Shown here: positions 9,112 through 17,691 of the stretch, piece by piece
Position numbering within the stretch: position 1 is the stretch's first letter
Layout: every line of letters begins with the position of its first letter
DNA from: Mesorhizobium erdmanii USDA 3471
GTDB taxonomy: Bacteria > Pseudomonadota > Alphaproteobacteria > Rhizobiales > Rhizobiaceae
Direction: 5' to 3'
Assembly (NCBI RefSeq): GCF_000472705.1
Contig: NZ_AXAE01000021.1
Location: 97,347 to 161,346 of the forward strand
Length of the DNA stretch: 64,000 nt
Program-made: the position numbers and the translations under genes
Notes under the pieces: model-generated
The model's database searches: none
Seen by the model: only the letters and a program-made list of their open reading frames with translations
Told to the model about the DNA's origin: nothing

Positions 9112-10016
9112 GCCCGGGCTCCGCCTTCGGATGCCCCGCCCTCGGCTGTTGTCGGCTTGCGCTGGAACAGCGACTTCGCCGCAAGGGCCGCGCCACCGGT
9201 GATGAGCACGCAGGCGGCTAGAATGCGCAGCGACGGCTCGGCGACGCCGGCCGCGATCAGCACCAGCGTCGACAAAAGCGGCGCCGCATAGCTTGCCGCA
9301 CCCAGCACCTGGATGTTGCCGCGCTTGACGCCGATGTCCCAGGCATAGAAGGCGGCGCCCACCGGCATCAGGCCAAGGCCGAGCACCGCCAGCCACTGGC
9401 CGGTGCTATCAGGCAGCACGGTTTGCTCCAGCGCCAGATGGCAGACAAGTGAGAGCACGGCGGTCGCCGCGCAGAACCAGGTGACGATGCTGGTCGGCAC
9501 CGACGGGAAGCGCCGCGACAAAAGCGAATAGGATGACCACAGCACCGCGCAGACGGCGGCCATGGCGTAGCCGAAGGCGTAGCGCGCATCGAAGGCCAGC
9601 CCGCCGCCCTTGGTGACGATCAGCACTGTCCCCGCAAGGCCGAGCAGCGCGCCAACGACATGGTTCCAGACCAGTTTTTCGCCTGGCATCAGCGCCGAGC
9701 CGAGCACGATCAGCAGCGGCCACAGATAGGCGATCAGGCTTGCCTCGACCGCCGGCGCGTTGCGCAACGCGGTGAAATAGAAGAAGTGGTAGCCGAACAG
9801 GCCGGCAATGCCGATCAACCACACTTGCGGCGGTATCTTCTGCCTTTTGTCGGCGGTCGGCATGAACAGCCGCGCGACAAGACCGACGCCGGTGCCGATC
9901 GAGAAGGTGATCGCCGATAACAGGAACGGCGGCACTCTGCCCGAAGCATCCGTGAGCAGCGCCAAAAGCGCCCACATGGCGACCGCCGAAAAGCCGATCA
10001 GTGTTGCGCGCGCCAT
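9108..10016 (-). CDS. EamA/DMT family transporter
   Basis: A 302-residue drug/metabolite transporter with ten predicted helices arranged as two EamA repeats (about 5-140 and 150-285). Features include the N-terminal IGFSAVAMWALLALL and the mid-protein YLWPLLIVLGSALMPGEKL. It resembles the YddG-like aromatic amino acid exporter branch, but the substrate cannot be fixed from sequence. It forms a two-gene unit with the YhhN gene downstream. Confidence 0.85.
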   Translation of the reverse strand: MARATLIGFSAVAMWALLALLTDASGRVPPFLLSAITFSIGTGVGLVARLFMPTADKRQKIPPQVWLIGIAGLFGYHFFYFTALRNAPAVEASLIAYLWPLLIVLGSALMPGEKLVWNHVVGALLGLAGTVLIVTKGGGLAFDARYAFGYAMAAVCAVLWSSYSLLSRRFPSVPTSIVTWFCAATAVLSLVCHLALEQTVLPDSTGQWLAVLGLGLMPVGAAFYAWDIGVKRGNIQVLGAASYAAPLLSTLVLIAAGVAEPSLRILAACVLITGGAALAAKSLFQRKPTTAEGGASEGGARA

Positions 10017-10054
10017 GCCCTCTCCCGTGGCGCGCCCAATTCCCGGGGGCAGGC

Positions 10055-10843
10055 CTATTGTACCGCTTCGAAACGCCCGGCGCTGATGGTCAAGGTGCCG
10101 ATCTGCGTTCCAACCGTGGCGTGGATCGGCGCATATACCCCGGTTTGGCCGAGCGGTGCAAACGTCACCATCATGCGGCTTTTGTTCTTGAGATAGTTGA
10201 GCGCCTTGCGGCCCTTGCGATAGCCCGCCACCGGCTCGAAGCCCATCCGGCAGGTGATGGTGTCGCCCTTGTAACCCGGCACCGAGATCGTGCCTTTCGA
10301 ATCGTAGGCCAGCGTCAGGTCGGCCCGCATCTCGCCATCGTAGAATTTCACCGTGCGGCCGCAGACCTGGTCGAGACTGTCGGCATGGATCACGGTGGCG
10401 GCCATCGGATCGAGCACCGATGCCAGGTCCCCGGCACCGATAGGCACCCAGGCCTTGGGGTCGCGCTTGCCCGGTGCCGGGATGACCTGCGTCGAAGTCA
10501 CCGCGCCATTGGCAAAGCGGATATCGACCACCGATGCCTTCTTGCCGGAGGTGTAGTCGGCCCGGAACGCCTGCGGCACCATCTTCTTGCCCGCAATAGT
10601 GCCTTTGGACGAGATCGTACCGCGCGTGTCGTCGAACAGTTTGGCCAGACCGGCAGCGGTCACGCTGCCTTCGATCGCATAGGCGCCGTTTTCGTAGTGG
10701 CTCGAGAAAGTCGATCTCGCGATTGAGAGACCAAAGAACGACACCGTGTATTCGCCCTTGAAAGACTGTGGCGAGGCCGCCGATGCGGCGGACGGCAAGG
10801 CGATGGCAAGCGCGGCGACGAGCGCGTGAGGCAAACGAGGCAT
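10055..10843 (-). CDS. DUF3108 secreted protein
   Basis: A 262-residue protein with a clear signal peptide (MPRLPHALVAALAIALPSAASA), so periplasmic or outer-membrane associated. The body matches DUF3108: GEYTVSFFGLSIARSTFSSHYENG-type opening, then GYKGDTITCRMGF and YLKNKSRMMVTFAPL near the end. The function is unknown; the fold is thought to be a beta-rich lipoprotein-like barrel. It is divergent from rpmB, a neighbourhood I recall as common in rhizobia. I chose ATG at 10843; a longer frame to 10897 adds a basic stretch before the signal peptide. Confidence 0.83.
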   Translation of the reverse strand: MPRLPHALVAALAIALPSAASAASPQSFKGEYTVSFFGLSIARSTFSSHYENGAYAIEGSVTAAGLAKLFDDTRGTISSKGTIAGKKMVPQAFRADYTSGKKASVVDIRFANGAVTSTQVIPAPGKRDPKAWVPIGAGDLASVLDPMAATVIHADSLDQVCGRTVKFYDGEMRADLTLAYDSKGTISVPGYKGDTITCRMGFEPVAGYRKGRKALNYLKNKSRMMVTFAPLGQTGVYAPIHATVGTQIGTLTISAGRFEAVQ

Positions 10844-10974
10844 GGCGGGATCGGATCCTTGATTTTCGGCCGGAGGCGGGCGACTCCGGTCTGGCATGTC
10901 CCTATGAGACTGCTTATAGGATGAAATCCGGCCTTAATATGAAATGCCGGGCGCTTCCGTGGCGAAGCCGGAGC

Positions 10975-11003
10975 TTGACGCATCGGTGAAATGCAACTAT
11001 GGA
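10975..11003 (+). promoter_or_regulatory. Probable housekeeping promoter of rpmB
   Basis: TTGACG at 10975-10980 and TATGGA at 10998-11003 are separated by exactly 17 bases and lie 100 bases before the rpmB ATG. The pattern fits an alphaproteobacterial RpoD promoter. It was read by eye and not tested. Confidence 0.5.
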
Positions 11004-11102
11004 ACGCCAACTTTTTCCATAAGGCCGCCTGACCAGAACCGCGCGCCACCCGGCGTGGGCACAAAGGTTTGGCAGGTCCCGAGAGAATTGAAGGTTAGAA
11101 TT

Positions 11103-11399
11103 ATGTCCCGCACCTGCGAACTCACTGCCAAGGCAGTCATGACCGGCAACAATGTGAGCCACGCCAACAACAAGACCAAGCGTCGCTTCCTGCCGAACCT
11201 CGTCAATGTGACGCTGATTTCGGAAGCGCTGAACCAGAATGTGCGCCTGCGCATCTCGGCCAACGCGCTGCGTTCGGTCGAACATCGCGGCGGTCTCGAC
11301 GCTTTCCTGGCCAAGGCCGACGTCAAGGAACTGTCGCAGCGCGCGCGTCTGCTGAAGAAGCAGATCGCCAAGAAGATCGCCGAGCAGGCCGCCGCTTAA
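11103..11399 (+). CDS. rpmB: 50S ribosomal protein L28
   Basis: A 98-residue ribosomal protein of the large subunit. The start MSRTCELTAKAVMTGNNVSH and the following NNKTKRRFLPNLVNV are diagnostic of alphaproteobacterial L28. The Ala/Lys-rich C-terminus (LKKQIAKKIAEQAAA) is usual in this class. It lacks the N-terminal cysteine pairs of zinc-binding L28 forms. A likely promoter lies upstream and hairpins follow its stop. Confidence 0.97.
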   Translation: MSRTCELTAKAVMTGNNVSHANNKTKRRFLPNLVNVTLISEALNQNVRLRISANALRSVEHRGGLDAFLAKADVKELSQRARLLKKQIAKKIAEQAAA

Positions 11400-11410
11400 T
11401 TCGTCTTTCA

Positions 11411-11449
11411 GGCGGGGGACAACCGCCCGGCCAACTTCTTGTTGGCCGG
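11411..11449 (+). terminator. Two adjacent hairpins after rpmB
   Basis: GGCGG (11411-11415) pairs with CCGCC (11423-11427). Directly after, CCGGCCAAC (11427-11435) pairs perfectly over 9 bp with GTTGGCCGG (11441-11449) around a TTCTT loop. There is no following T-run, so it is either a weak terminator or a 3' RNA-stabilising structure separating rpmB from the queuosine transporter gene. Confidence 0.4.
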
Positions 11450-11533
11450 AGCATCGGATCGAGGCCGCGAAGCGGTTGATAGTTTCGATGCTCGAACAAA
11501 GCGAGCGTGATCCGGTTTCGGCAAAATGCTCCG

Positions 11534-11562
11534 CTGGTTCCATTACCCAGGATAAAAAAATG
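11534..11562 (+). promoter_or_regulatory. preQ1-I-like riboswitch overlapping the start codon of yhhQ
   Basis: P1 is formed by CTGG (11534-11537) with CCAG (11547-11550). The loop begins TTC, as in the preQ1-I consensus, and C11546 sits where the ligand-pairing cytosine of the class lies. The tail GATAAAAAAA (11551-11560) is the expected A-rich strand. The pseudoknot P2 can form between loop bases CATT (11541-11544) and AATG (11559-11562), the last three being the ATG start codon. The AGGA ribosome-binding site (11549-11552) is also inside the fold. The downstream gene is a queuosine-precursor transporter, exactly the expected target. The likely logic is a translational OFF switch when preQ1 is bound. 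Confidence 0.72.
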
Positions 11563-12240
11563 ACTTCCTTCTCGCGATCTTTGCCCTTCGTGGCCGCTAT
11601 GGCGCTTGTCGTCGTGGCGTCGAACATCCTCGTGCAATTCCCGATGCAGGGCCAGATCGGCGGCCTGTCGCTGGCCGACCTGCTCACCTGGGGCGCTTTC
11701 ACCTATCCCTTCTCCTTCCTGGTCACCGACCTTGCCAACCGCCGCTATGGGCCTGCCGTGGCGCGCCGGATCGTCTTTGTCGGCTTCATGACGGCAGTTG
11801 TCTGCTCGATCCTGGTGCCGCCCTTCCTGTTTCGCCACGGCCTGATCGAATTCGAGACGGCGGCCGACCGGCTTGTGCGCATCGCCGCCGCTTCCGGTGC
11901 AGCCTTCCTGTCCGCGCAACTGCTCGACGTCACCGTGTTCAACCGGCTGCGCCGGCAGAGTTGGTGGCGGGCGCCGATCGTCGGCACGCTGGTCGGCTCG
12001 GTGTTCGACACGATGGTCTTCTTCACCGTGGCTTTCTCGGCCGCTTTCGCCTTTGCCGGCCCGAACGATAGCTTCGCACTCGAAACGGCGCCGCTGATGG
12101 GCATCTTCCATATCGATGCCATGCGCTGGGTGTCCTGGGCGTTCGGCGACCTCAGCGTGAAGCTGATCATCGCCGTGGTCGCGCTCATCCCCTACCGGCT
12201 GCTTGCCGCTCGCTGGAGCCAGCCGACAGTCGCGGCTTAG
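11560..12240 (+). CDS. yhhQ: Queuosine precursor transporter (YhhQ/VUT family)
   Basis: A 226-residue membrane protein with about six helices, of the COG1738 vitamin-uptake-transporter-like family. E. coli YhhQ takes up 7-cyano/7-aminomethyl-7-deazaguanine for queuosine tRNA modification. Diagnostic parts are GGLSLADLLTWGAFTYPFSFL, the ATDLxNRRYG-like VTDLANRRYGP, and VGSVFDTMVFFTVAF. The ATG at 11560 (MTSFSRSLPF) follows AGGA at the right distance, and the riboswitch-like element around it supports both start and function. A longer frame from 11476 has no ribosome site. Confidence 0.9.
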   Translation: MTSFSRSLPFVAAMALVVVASNILVQFPMQGQIGGLSLADLLTWGAFTYPFSFLVTDLANRRYGPAVARRIVFVGFMTAVVCSILVPPFLFRHGLIEFETAADRLVRIAAASGAAFLSAQLLDVTVFNRLRRQSWWRAPIVGTLVGSVFDTMVFFTVAFSAAFAFAGPNDSFALETAPLMGIFHIDAMRWVSWAFGDLSVKLIIAVVALIPYRLLAARWSQPTVAA

Positions 12241-12309
12241 ACCATGATCCCGAACCGAAGGTCCGCGTCAGCGAAACCTGGTCTCCGGTTTTCGGAAAAG
12301 ATCACGGTC
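12240..12309. repeat. Rhizobial intergenic palindrome
   Basis: Left arm GACCATGATC (12240-12249) pairs with GATCACGGTC (12300-12309) with one G-U; the inner part carries CCGGTTTTCGGAAAAG, the core also seen in copies near 51092, 48794 and 63083. It lies between yhhQ and the next gene. Similar elements are abundant in rhizobial genomes. Confidence 0.6.
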
Positions 12310-12320
12310 GGACAAACACC

Positions 12321-13001
12321 ATGATCCCCTGGGTCCAGCTTGATTCGGCCAAGACCCCGGACGGTGCGCAGGAGCTGCGCCTCAAGCGGCGCGGCGCCGA
12401 ATTCTCGATCATGCTCGGCACCAACGAGCTTATGAACAGCCGCCTCAGCGGCTCCGAGGAAGCGTTGGCGAACCTGTCCTGCCAGAGGATTGCGGGCCAT
12501 CCGCGGCCTAGGGTCCTGATCGGCGGCCTTGGTATGGGTTTCACCTTGCGCGCCGCCTTGGCAGAACTCGCCAACGACGCCGATGTCGTCGTCGCCGAAC
12601 TGGTACCGGCGGTCGTTGCCTGGGCACGCGGCCCGATGGCGGACGTGTTTGGCGGTTGCCTCGACGATCCCCGCGTCACCGTCAGGGAGACCGATGTCGG
12701 GCACTTGATACGATCCGAGCCCGCTGCTTGGGACGCCATCCTGCTCGATGTCGACAATGGCCCGGAAGGCATCGTCCACAAGGGCAACGATGCCCTCTAC
12801 AGCCTCGCTGGCCTCGCCGCCGCGCGCGCGGCCATGAAACCGGACGGCGTGCTGGCAGTGTGGTCGCAAGGACCGGATGCCGGCTTCACACGACGGCTGA
12901 AGCAGGCCGGTTTCACGGTCGAGGAGGTCAACACGCGCGCCAACGGCAAGCGTGGCGCGCGTCATGTCATCTGGATAGCGGTCAACGGCTCGCGGACGTG
13001 A
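12321..13001 (+). CDS. Spermidine synthase-like methyltransferase-fold protein
   Basis: A 226-residue protein related to the spermine/spermidine synthase family. It has an N-terminal beta segment, then the nucleotide-cofactor motif VLIGGLGMGFTLRAAL (about residues 65-80), the acidic strand VVVAELVPAVVAWAR, and YDAILLD-like WDAILLDVDNGPEG (about 139-152). Polyamine synthesis is not certain, because the family includes many uncharacterised members and the usual polyamine-binding Asp-Tyr residues are not obvious. It ends close to the convergent esterase gene. Confidence 0.78.
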   Translation: MIPWVQLDSAKTPDGAQELRLKRRGAEFSIMLGTNELMNSRLSGSEEALANLSCQRIAGHPRPRVLIGGLGMGFTLRAALAELANDADVVVAELVPAVVAWARGPMADVFGGCLDDPRVTVRETDVGHLIRSEPAAWDAILLDVDNGPEGIVHKGNDALYSLAGLAAARAAMKPDGVLAVWSQGPDAGFTRRLKQAGFTVEEVNTRANGKRGARHVIWIAVNGSRT

Positions 13002-13019
13002 CGAGCAGGCCCCCGCCAT

Positions 13020-14045
13020 TCAATCCTGATGCAGGATGAATTCCAGGTAAAGGTTGCGTTGCAGGATCGAATGGTTGTCGTCGGAGATCAGCGACACCAT
13101 CAGCGCGCCGTCGTCGCGGGTCCAGACGTCGAGCCCTTCCATATTGTCGATCTGGTAGCCCATGTCGGCGTCCAGCAGCACGGGCCCGTCGGCGACAGCA
13201 CCCTTCTCGACGCTCTCGCCATGGATGCGCCGCAGCCGCGTCTTGAGGCCACCAGCCATGGTGAAACTGCGCTCCAGCAGCAACAGATCGCCATCGGGCA
13301 GGAAGGCGCCATCGGTGATGTCGAAATCGCCGTTGCGCTTGACGGTGAAGACGCCCTTGTGCGGCCCTTCGATGATGGCGGCATAGATGTTGCCTGATTT
13401 GTCGAGGCTCTTTTCCGAGACCACGACGAGACCGCCCTCGTGCTGGCCGTTGGCGTTGGCATGGGTGACGGTCTCGAAGCCGCGATTTTGGCGCAGCTCG
13501 CGTGCCGGCACCAGGAAATCCAGCTGCTTGAATGGTGCCTTCATGTTGGGCGGATCGAGCCGGAACTGGGCGACGCGGTGGTTGCGCTCGAAACCGACCG
13601 TGGCGACGCCATCCTTGACGGCGAGGCCTTCGGCGTCGACTTCCCATTTCTCGTCGATCGGCTGGCCGCTCTGGTCAACCATTTGCTGCATGCGGAAGTT
13701 CTGGACGGCTGCGGGCCGCCTGTCGGCGTCGCGCGCCATCGTGCCGAAGAACCAGTAGCCGGTGTCGGCCACGCCGATGAAATCGCTACCCGCTTTCAGG
13801 AAGCGAAAAGCCGACAGCGCGCCGAAATTACGCGATTTCGAGGTCATTTCCAGCCCGCCGACGAATTCGAGCGGACCGAACTGCTTCTCTTCATGTCCGA
13901 TCTTGAATTGGCTTATCGGCCGCGCCGACACCTCGACCGGCTCGACTGCGGCCGGCCCGGCGGCAATCGCCGGCGAAAAGGCCACGCCGGCGAGCGCGCT
14001 AGCGGCAAGGACCGTTCGCCGAAACGCAGCCCGCGAAAAGATCAT
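13020..14045 (-). CDS. Secreted esterase-like phytase-domain protein
   Basis: A 341-residue exported protein. The N-terminus (SRAAFRRTVLAASALAGVAF) has a twin-arginine-like or Sec signal. The rest is a beta-propeller of the 'esterase-like activity of phytase' family: GGLEMTSKSRNFGALSAF, FIGVADTGYWF, then DAEGLAVKDG and DNMEGLDVWTRDDG near the end. Substrates of this family are poorly known. Its ATG overlaps the cobT stop by 4 bases, so it is translated with the cobaltochelatase genes. A role in cobalamin metabolism is not implied by its domain. Confidence 0.83.
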   Translation of the reverse strand: MIFSRAAFRRTVLAASALAGVAFSPAIAAGPAAVEPVEVSARPISQFKIGHEEKQFGPLEFVGGLEMTSKSRNFGALSAFRFLKAGSDFIGVADTGYWFFGTMARDADRRPAAVQNFRMQQMVDQSGQPIDEKWEVDAEGLAVKDGVATVGFERNHRVAQFRLDPPNMKAPFKQLDFLVPARELRQNRGFETVTHANANGQHEGGLVVVSEKSLDKSGNIYAAIIEGPHKGVFTVKRNGDFDITDGAFLPDGDLLLLERSFTMAGGLKTRLRRIHGESVEKGAVADGPVLLDADMGYQIDNMEGLDVWTRDDGALMVSLISDDNHSILQRNLYLEFILHQD

Positions 14046-15940
14046 CCGGCGCGCCGCATGCCGCCACGCCGCGTGTCGCGGGCGCTTTCCTCGGCAAACA
14101 GCGAAGCCAGTTGCTCGGTCATGGCTCCGGCCAGTTCCTCGGCATCGACGATGGTGACGGCGCGCCTGTAATAGCGCGTGACGTCATGCCCGATGCCTAT
14201 GGCCAGGAGCTCCACAGGCGAGCGCGTCTCGATCAGCTCGATGACGGCGCGCAGATGGCGTTCGAGATAGTTGCCCGGATTCACAGAAAGCGTCGAATCG
14301 TCGACCGGCGCGCCGTCCGAGATCATCATCAGGATCTTGCGCTGTTCCGGCCGGGCGATCAGCCGGTTGTGCGCCCACAGCAGCGCCTCGCCGTCGATGT
14401 TTTCCTTGAGCAGGCCTTCGCGCATCATCAGGCCGAGATTGCGCCGGGCGCGGCGCCACGGATGGTCGGCGGACTTGTAGATGATGTGGCGCAGATCGTT
14501 GAGGCGGCCGGGGTTCGGCGGCTTGCCGTCCTTCAGCCACTTCTCGCGCGCCTGGCCGCCTTTCCACGCCCGCGTGGTGAAGCCGAGGATCTCGACCGAG
14601 ACGCCGCAGCGCTCCAGCGTGCGCGCAAGGATGTCGGCGCAGGTCGCGGCCACCGTGATCGGCCGGCCGCGCATCGAGCCCGAATTATCGAGCACCAGCG
14701 TCACCACCGTGTCGCGGAATTTGGTGTCGCGCTCCTGCTTGAAGGACAGCGGCTGCATCGAATCGATGACGACGCGCACCAGCCGCGCCGGATCGAGATA
14801 GCCCTCTTCCAGGTCGAAATCCCAGGAACGGTTCTGCTGCGCCATCAGCCGGCGCTGCAGCCGGTTGGCCAGCCGCCCGACGACACCGGACAGATTGGCC
14901 AGCTGCTTGTCGAGGAACGCCCGCAGCCGGTCGAGTTCTTCTTCCTCGCACAATTCCTCGGCGCCGACCGTCTCGTCGAAGGCCGTGGTGTAGACCTTGT
15001 AGTCGATTTCCTTCGGCAGATTGGCGAAGGGATTGTCGTTGCGGCGCGCCTCGCCGGGCGTCTCGGCATCCGCATCGTCATCGTCGGACAGGTCGTCGGC
15101 GGTGGCGTCGGATGCCTCCGTCTCGGACGATTGTTCGTCATCGGCCGAAGCCTCGGCATCCTCGGACTGCGACTGCTCGGAGCCGGAATCCTCTTCGCCG
15201 CCCTCCTCGCTCTGCTCCTCGCCTTGCGGTTGGTTGTCGTCATTGTCCTCGGAATCGTCGGTTTCCTGGTCGTCGCCGAGTTCCTCGGCCATCTCCATGG
15301 AGGCGAGCATGTCGCGCACGACGCGGGCGAAGGCCTGCTGGTCGTCGAGCTTGGCCGACAGCCCGTCGAGGTCGGCCTTCGCCTTCTCCTCGACCCAGGG
15401 CCGCCAGAGTTCGACCAGCCGCTCGCCGCTCTTCGGCACCGGCCGGCCGGTCAGCTTCTCGCGCACCATCAGCGCGAGCGCTTCCTCTATCGGCGCGTCT
15501 GCCTTGTCCTTGACGTCGACCAGATTGGCCTTGGCGTATTTGTCCTCCAGCATCGAGCCGATATTGTCGGCGACGCCTTGCATGGCGCGGCTGCCGATCG
15601 CCTCGACGCGGGCCTGCTCGACGGCGTCATAGATGGCGCGGGCCGCCTTGCCTTCCGGCGCCAGCTTGGTGTGGATGCGCTGATCGTGGCAGGCGCGCTT
15701 AAGCGCCATGGAATCGCCAAGGCCGCGGGTGATGGCGATGTCGGTTTTCGACGCTTTCTTCGGCAGTTCGGGCAAACGCGCGCGGCTGCCGGCCAGCGCC
15801 GGCCTGTCCTTGGCGAAGCCGACCTCCATGTCCTTGTCGCCGGCAATGGCGCGCATGCAAACAGTGACGGCGCGCTTGAAGCTGTCGGCTTCAGACCCCG
15901 TCTTCGACTTGTTGCGCGTATTGTCGCCCGGACCCGCCAT
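14042..15940 (-). CDS. cobT: Aerobic cobaltochelatase subunit CobT
   Basis: A 632-residue subunit of the CobNST cobaltochelatase, which inserts cobalt into hydrogenobyrinic a,c-diamide during aerobic B12 synthesis. A long acidic, low-complexity segment occupies about 220-310. A C-terminal VWA domain has the MIDAS motif DNSGSMRG at about residue 418 and MISDGAPVDD later. The ATG at 15940 (MAGPGDNTRNKSK) follows cobS by 11 bases; an upstream frame reaching 16048 overlaps cobS and is rejected. CobT partners the AAA subunit CobS, as magnesium chelatase D partners I. CobN is not in the window. Confidence 0.95.
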   Translation of the reverse strand: MAGPGDNTRNKSKTGSEADSFKRAVTVCMRAIAGDKDMEVGFAKDRPALAGSRARLPELPKKASKTDIAITRGLGDSMALKRACHDQRIHTKLAPEGKAARAIYDAVEQARVEAIGSRAMQGVADNIGSMLEDKYAKANLVDVKDKADAPIEEALALMVREKLTGRPVPKSGERLVELWRPWVEEKAKADLDGLSAKLDDQQAFARVVRDMLASMEMAEELGDDQETDDSEDNDDNQPQGEEQSEEGGEEDSGSEQSQSEDAEASADDEQSSETEASDATADDLSDDDDADAETPGEARRNDNPFANLPKEIDYKVYTTAFDETVGAEELCEEEELDRLRAFLDKQLANLSGVVGRLANRLQRRLMAQQNRSWDFDLEEGYLDPARLVRVVIDSMQPLSFKQERDTKFRDTVVTLVLDNSGSMRGRPITVAATCADILARTLERCGVSVEILGFTTRAWKGGQAREKWLKDGKPPNPGRLNDLRHIIYKSADHPWRRARRNLGLMMREGLLKENIDGEALLWAHNRLIARPEQRKILMMISDGAPVDDSTLSVNPGNYLERHLRAVIELIETRSPVELLAIGIGHDVTRYYRRAVTIVDAEELAGAMTEQLASLFAEESARDTRRGGMRRAG

Positions 15941-15951
15941 CGAGGCTCTGC

Positions 15952-16938
15952 TTAGCCCAGCACCACGTTGGCCGCGCTCTCCGGCAGATCCTCGCCAAAG
16001 GCACGCTGGTAGAACTCGGCCACCACCGAGCGCTCGAGCTCGTCGCACTTGTTGAGGAAGGTCAGCCGGAATGCCATGCCGATATTGCCGAAGATCTCGG
16101 CATTCTCGGCCCAGGTGATGACGGTACGCGGGCTCATCACGGTCGACAGATCGCCATTGATGAAGGCCGAGCGCGTCATGTCGGCGACGCGCACCATCTT
16201 GTTGACGATGTCCTTGCCCTTGCCGTCGCGATAGTGCTTGGCCTTGGCCAGCACGATGTTCACCTCATTGTCGTGCGGCAGATAGTTCAGCGTGGTGACG
16301 ATCGACCAGCGGTCCATCTGCGCTTGGTTGATCTGCTGCGTGCCGTGATAGAGGCCGGTGGTGTCGCCGAGGCCGACCGTGTTGGCGGTCGAGAACAGCC
16401 GGAACGCCGGATGCGGACGGATCACCCGGCTCTGGTCGAGCAGCGTCAGCCGGCCCGAGGATTCCAGCACGCGCTGGATGACGAACATCACGTCCGGGCG
16501 GCCGGCATCATACTCGTCGAAGCACAGCGCCACATTGTGCTGGTAGGCCCAGGGCAGGATGCCGTCGCGGAATTCAGTGATCTGCAGCCCGTCCTTGACG
16601 ACGATCGCGTCCTTGCCGACGAGATCGATACGGCTGACATGGCTGTCGAGGTTGACGCGCACGCAGGGCCAGTTGAGGCGGGCGGCGACCTGCTCGATAT
16701 GGGTCGACTTGCCGGTGCCGTGATAGCCCGACACCATGACGCGGCGGTTGTAGGCAAAGCCGGCGAGGATCGCCAGCGTCGTCGCCTTGTCGAAAAGATA
16801 GTCCGGATCGACATCGGGCACATGTTCCGATGTCACCGAATAGGCCGGCACCACCATCTTGGAGTCGAAGCCGAATTTTTCCTTCACCGACACCGTCGTG
16901 TCGGGCAGGTTGGCGATGTCGCGATCGACCTTGTTCAT
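15952..16938 (-). CDS. cobS: Aerobic cobaltochelatase subunit CobS
   Basis: A 328-residue AAA+ ATPase that drives cobalt insertion with CobT and CobN. Walker A GYHGTGKS is at 71-78 and Walker B LCFDEYD at 138-144; FSTANTVGLGDTTGLYHGT gives the sensor region. The start MNKVDRDIANLPDTTVSVKE at 16938 matches the family and is preceded by GAGAG; the longer frame to 17046 adds 36 non-family residues. It is the first gene of a cobS-cobT-esterase operon. Confidence 0.95.
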   Translation of the reverse strand: MNKVDRDIANLPDTTVSVKEKFGFDSKMVVPAYSVTSEHVPDVDPDYLFDKATTLAILAGFAYNRRVMVSGYHGTGKSTHIEQVAARLNWPCVRVNLDSHVSRIDLVGKDAIVVKDGLQITEFRDGILPWAYQHNVALCFDEYDAGRPDVMFVIQRVLESSGRLTLLDQSRVIRPHPAFRLFSTANTVGLGDTTGLYHGTQQINQAQMDRWSIVTTLNYLPHDNEVNIVLAKAKHYRDGKGKDIVNKMVRVADMTRSAFINGDLSTVMSPRTVITWAENAEIFGNIGMAFRLTFLNKCDELERSVVAEFYQRAFGEDLPESAANVVLG

Positions 16939-17061
16939 ATCTCTCAACGTCTCCACGGGCGAAACATCCCGTTTCGCCGGCAATCGATTTTGTTCGGGGG
17001 CGGTCTTAGAGCCTTTTCCAACCTTATGAAAGTTGGAAAACGACACGAACCGTAGGGTCGC

Positions 17062-17691
17062 TCAGCACAGGCCCGCCTGTTTGAGCACGCGATAGGCTTG
17101 CAGCACATCGCGGAACCGGTCTTCCGAACCTCTATCGCCACCATTCGCATCCGGATGGTGACGCTTCACCAATTCCTTATAGCGCGCCTTGATGTCCTTG
17201 CCAGTCGCCTTTGTATCAAGGCCAAGCGTTTCCAGCGCCTTGGCCTCAAGCGGCTTCGCCTTGCGCTCACGCGCCTCGCGCGGATCCTTCGGTCCCTTGA
17301 ACAGGTCGAACGGGTCGCGCATGCGGTTGTAATAGCCGGCGCGGCCGGAGCGCATCTGCGCCATATCAGGCGACGAACGCGTCGAGGCGCCGTTGACACC
17401 CATCTTCCAGGTCGGCCGGTGGCCGGTCATAGCTTCCTTCTGGAAGCGCGCGACCTCGGTGTCCGGCACGCCGGAGAAATAGTTGAAGCCCTTGTTGTAC
17501 TCGCGCACATGGTCGAAGCAGAAGCGGAAATACTCGCCCTCCTTCATGCGCCCGACCGGCGCGCGGTGCGTGCCGGCTTCCTTGCAGCCGTCCCACTGAC
17601 AGATTGGCGAATGCGACTTCACCTCCGCGTCCTTGTCGGGGCGGACGCGAATCTTCTCGAAATATTTGGGATACGGCTTCATCTCACCCAT
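17062..17691 (-). CDS. J-domain protein
   Basis: A 209-residue protein with a C-terminal J domain, so a probable DnaK co-chaperone. The HPD tripeptide is in KRHHPDANGGD at about 179-181, and the helix before it reads DIKARYKELVK. The N-terminal part contains CQWDGCKEAGTHRAP and YFRFCFDHVREYNKGFNYF, a Cys/His-bearing region conserved in rhizobial homologues that may bind metal. It lies upstream of cobS on the same strand, a conserved neighbourhood, but no direct link with cobaltochelatase is known. A second in-frame ATG three codons later (MKPYPK) is an alternative start. Confidence 0.87.
   Translation of the reverse strand: MGEMKPYPKYFEKIRVRPDKDAEVKSHSPICQWDGCKEAGTHRAPVGRMKEGEYFRFCFDHVREYNKGFNYFSGVPDTEVARFQKEAMTGHRPTWKMGVNGASTRSSPDMAQMRSGRAGYYNRMRDPFDLFKGPKDPREARERKAKPLEAKALETLGLDTKATGKDIKARYKELVKRHHPDANGGDRGSEDRFRDVLQAYRVLKQAGLC

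Noticed and set aside
15000..15270. Acidic low-complexity tract as a DNA repeat
   Set aside because: It encodes the acidic linker normal in CobT; the repetition is at the amino-acid level and in frame.
14111..15955. A 614-codon open frame antisense to cobT
   Set aside because: High GC leaves long open frames opposite real genes. It has no ribosome site or family match, and cobT on the other strand is unmistakable.
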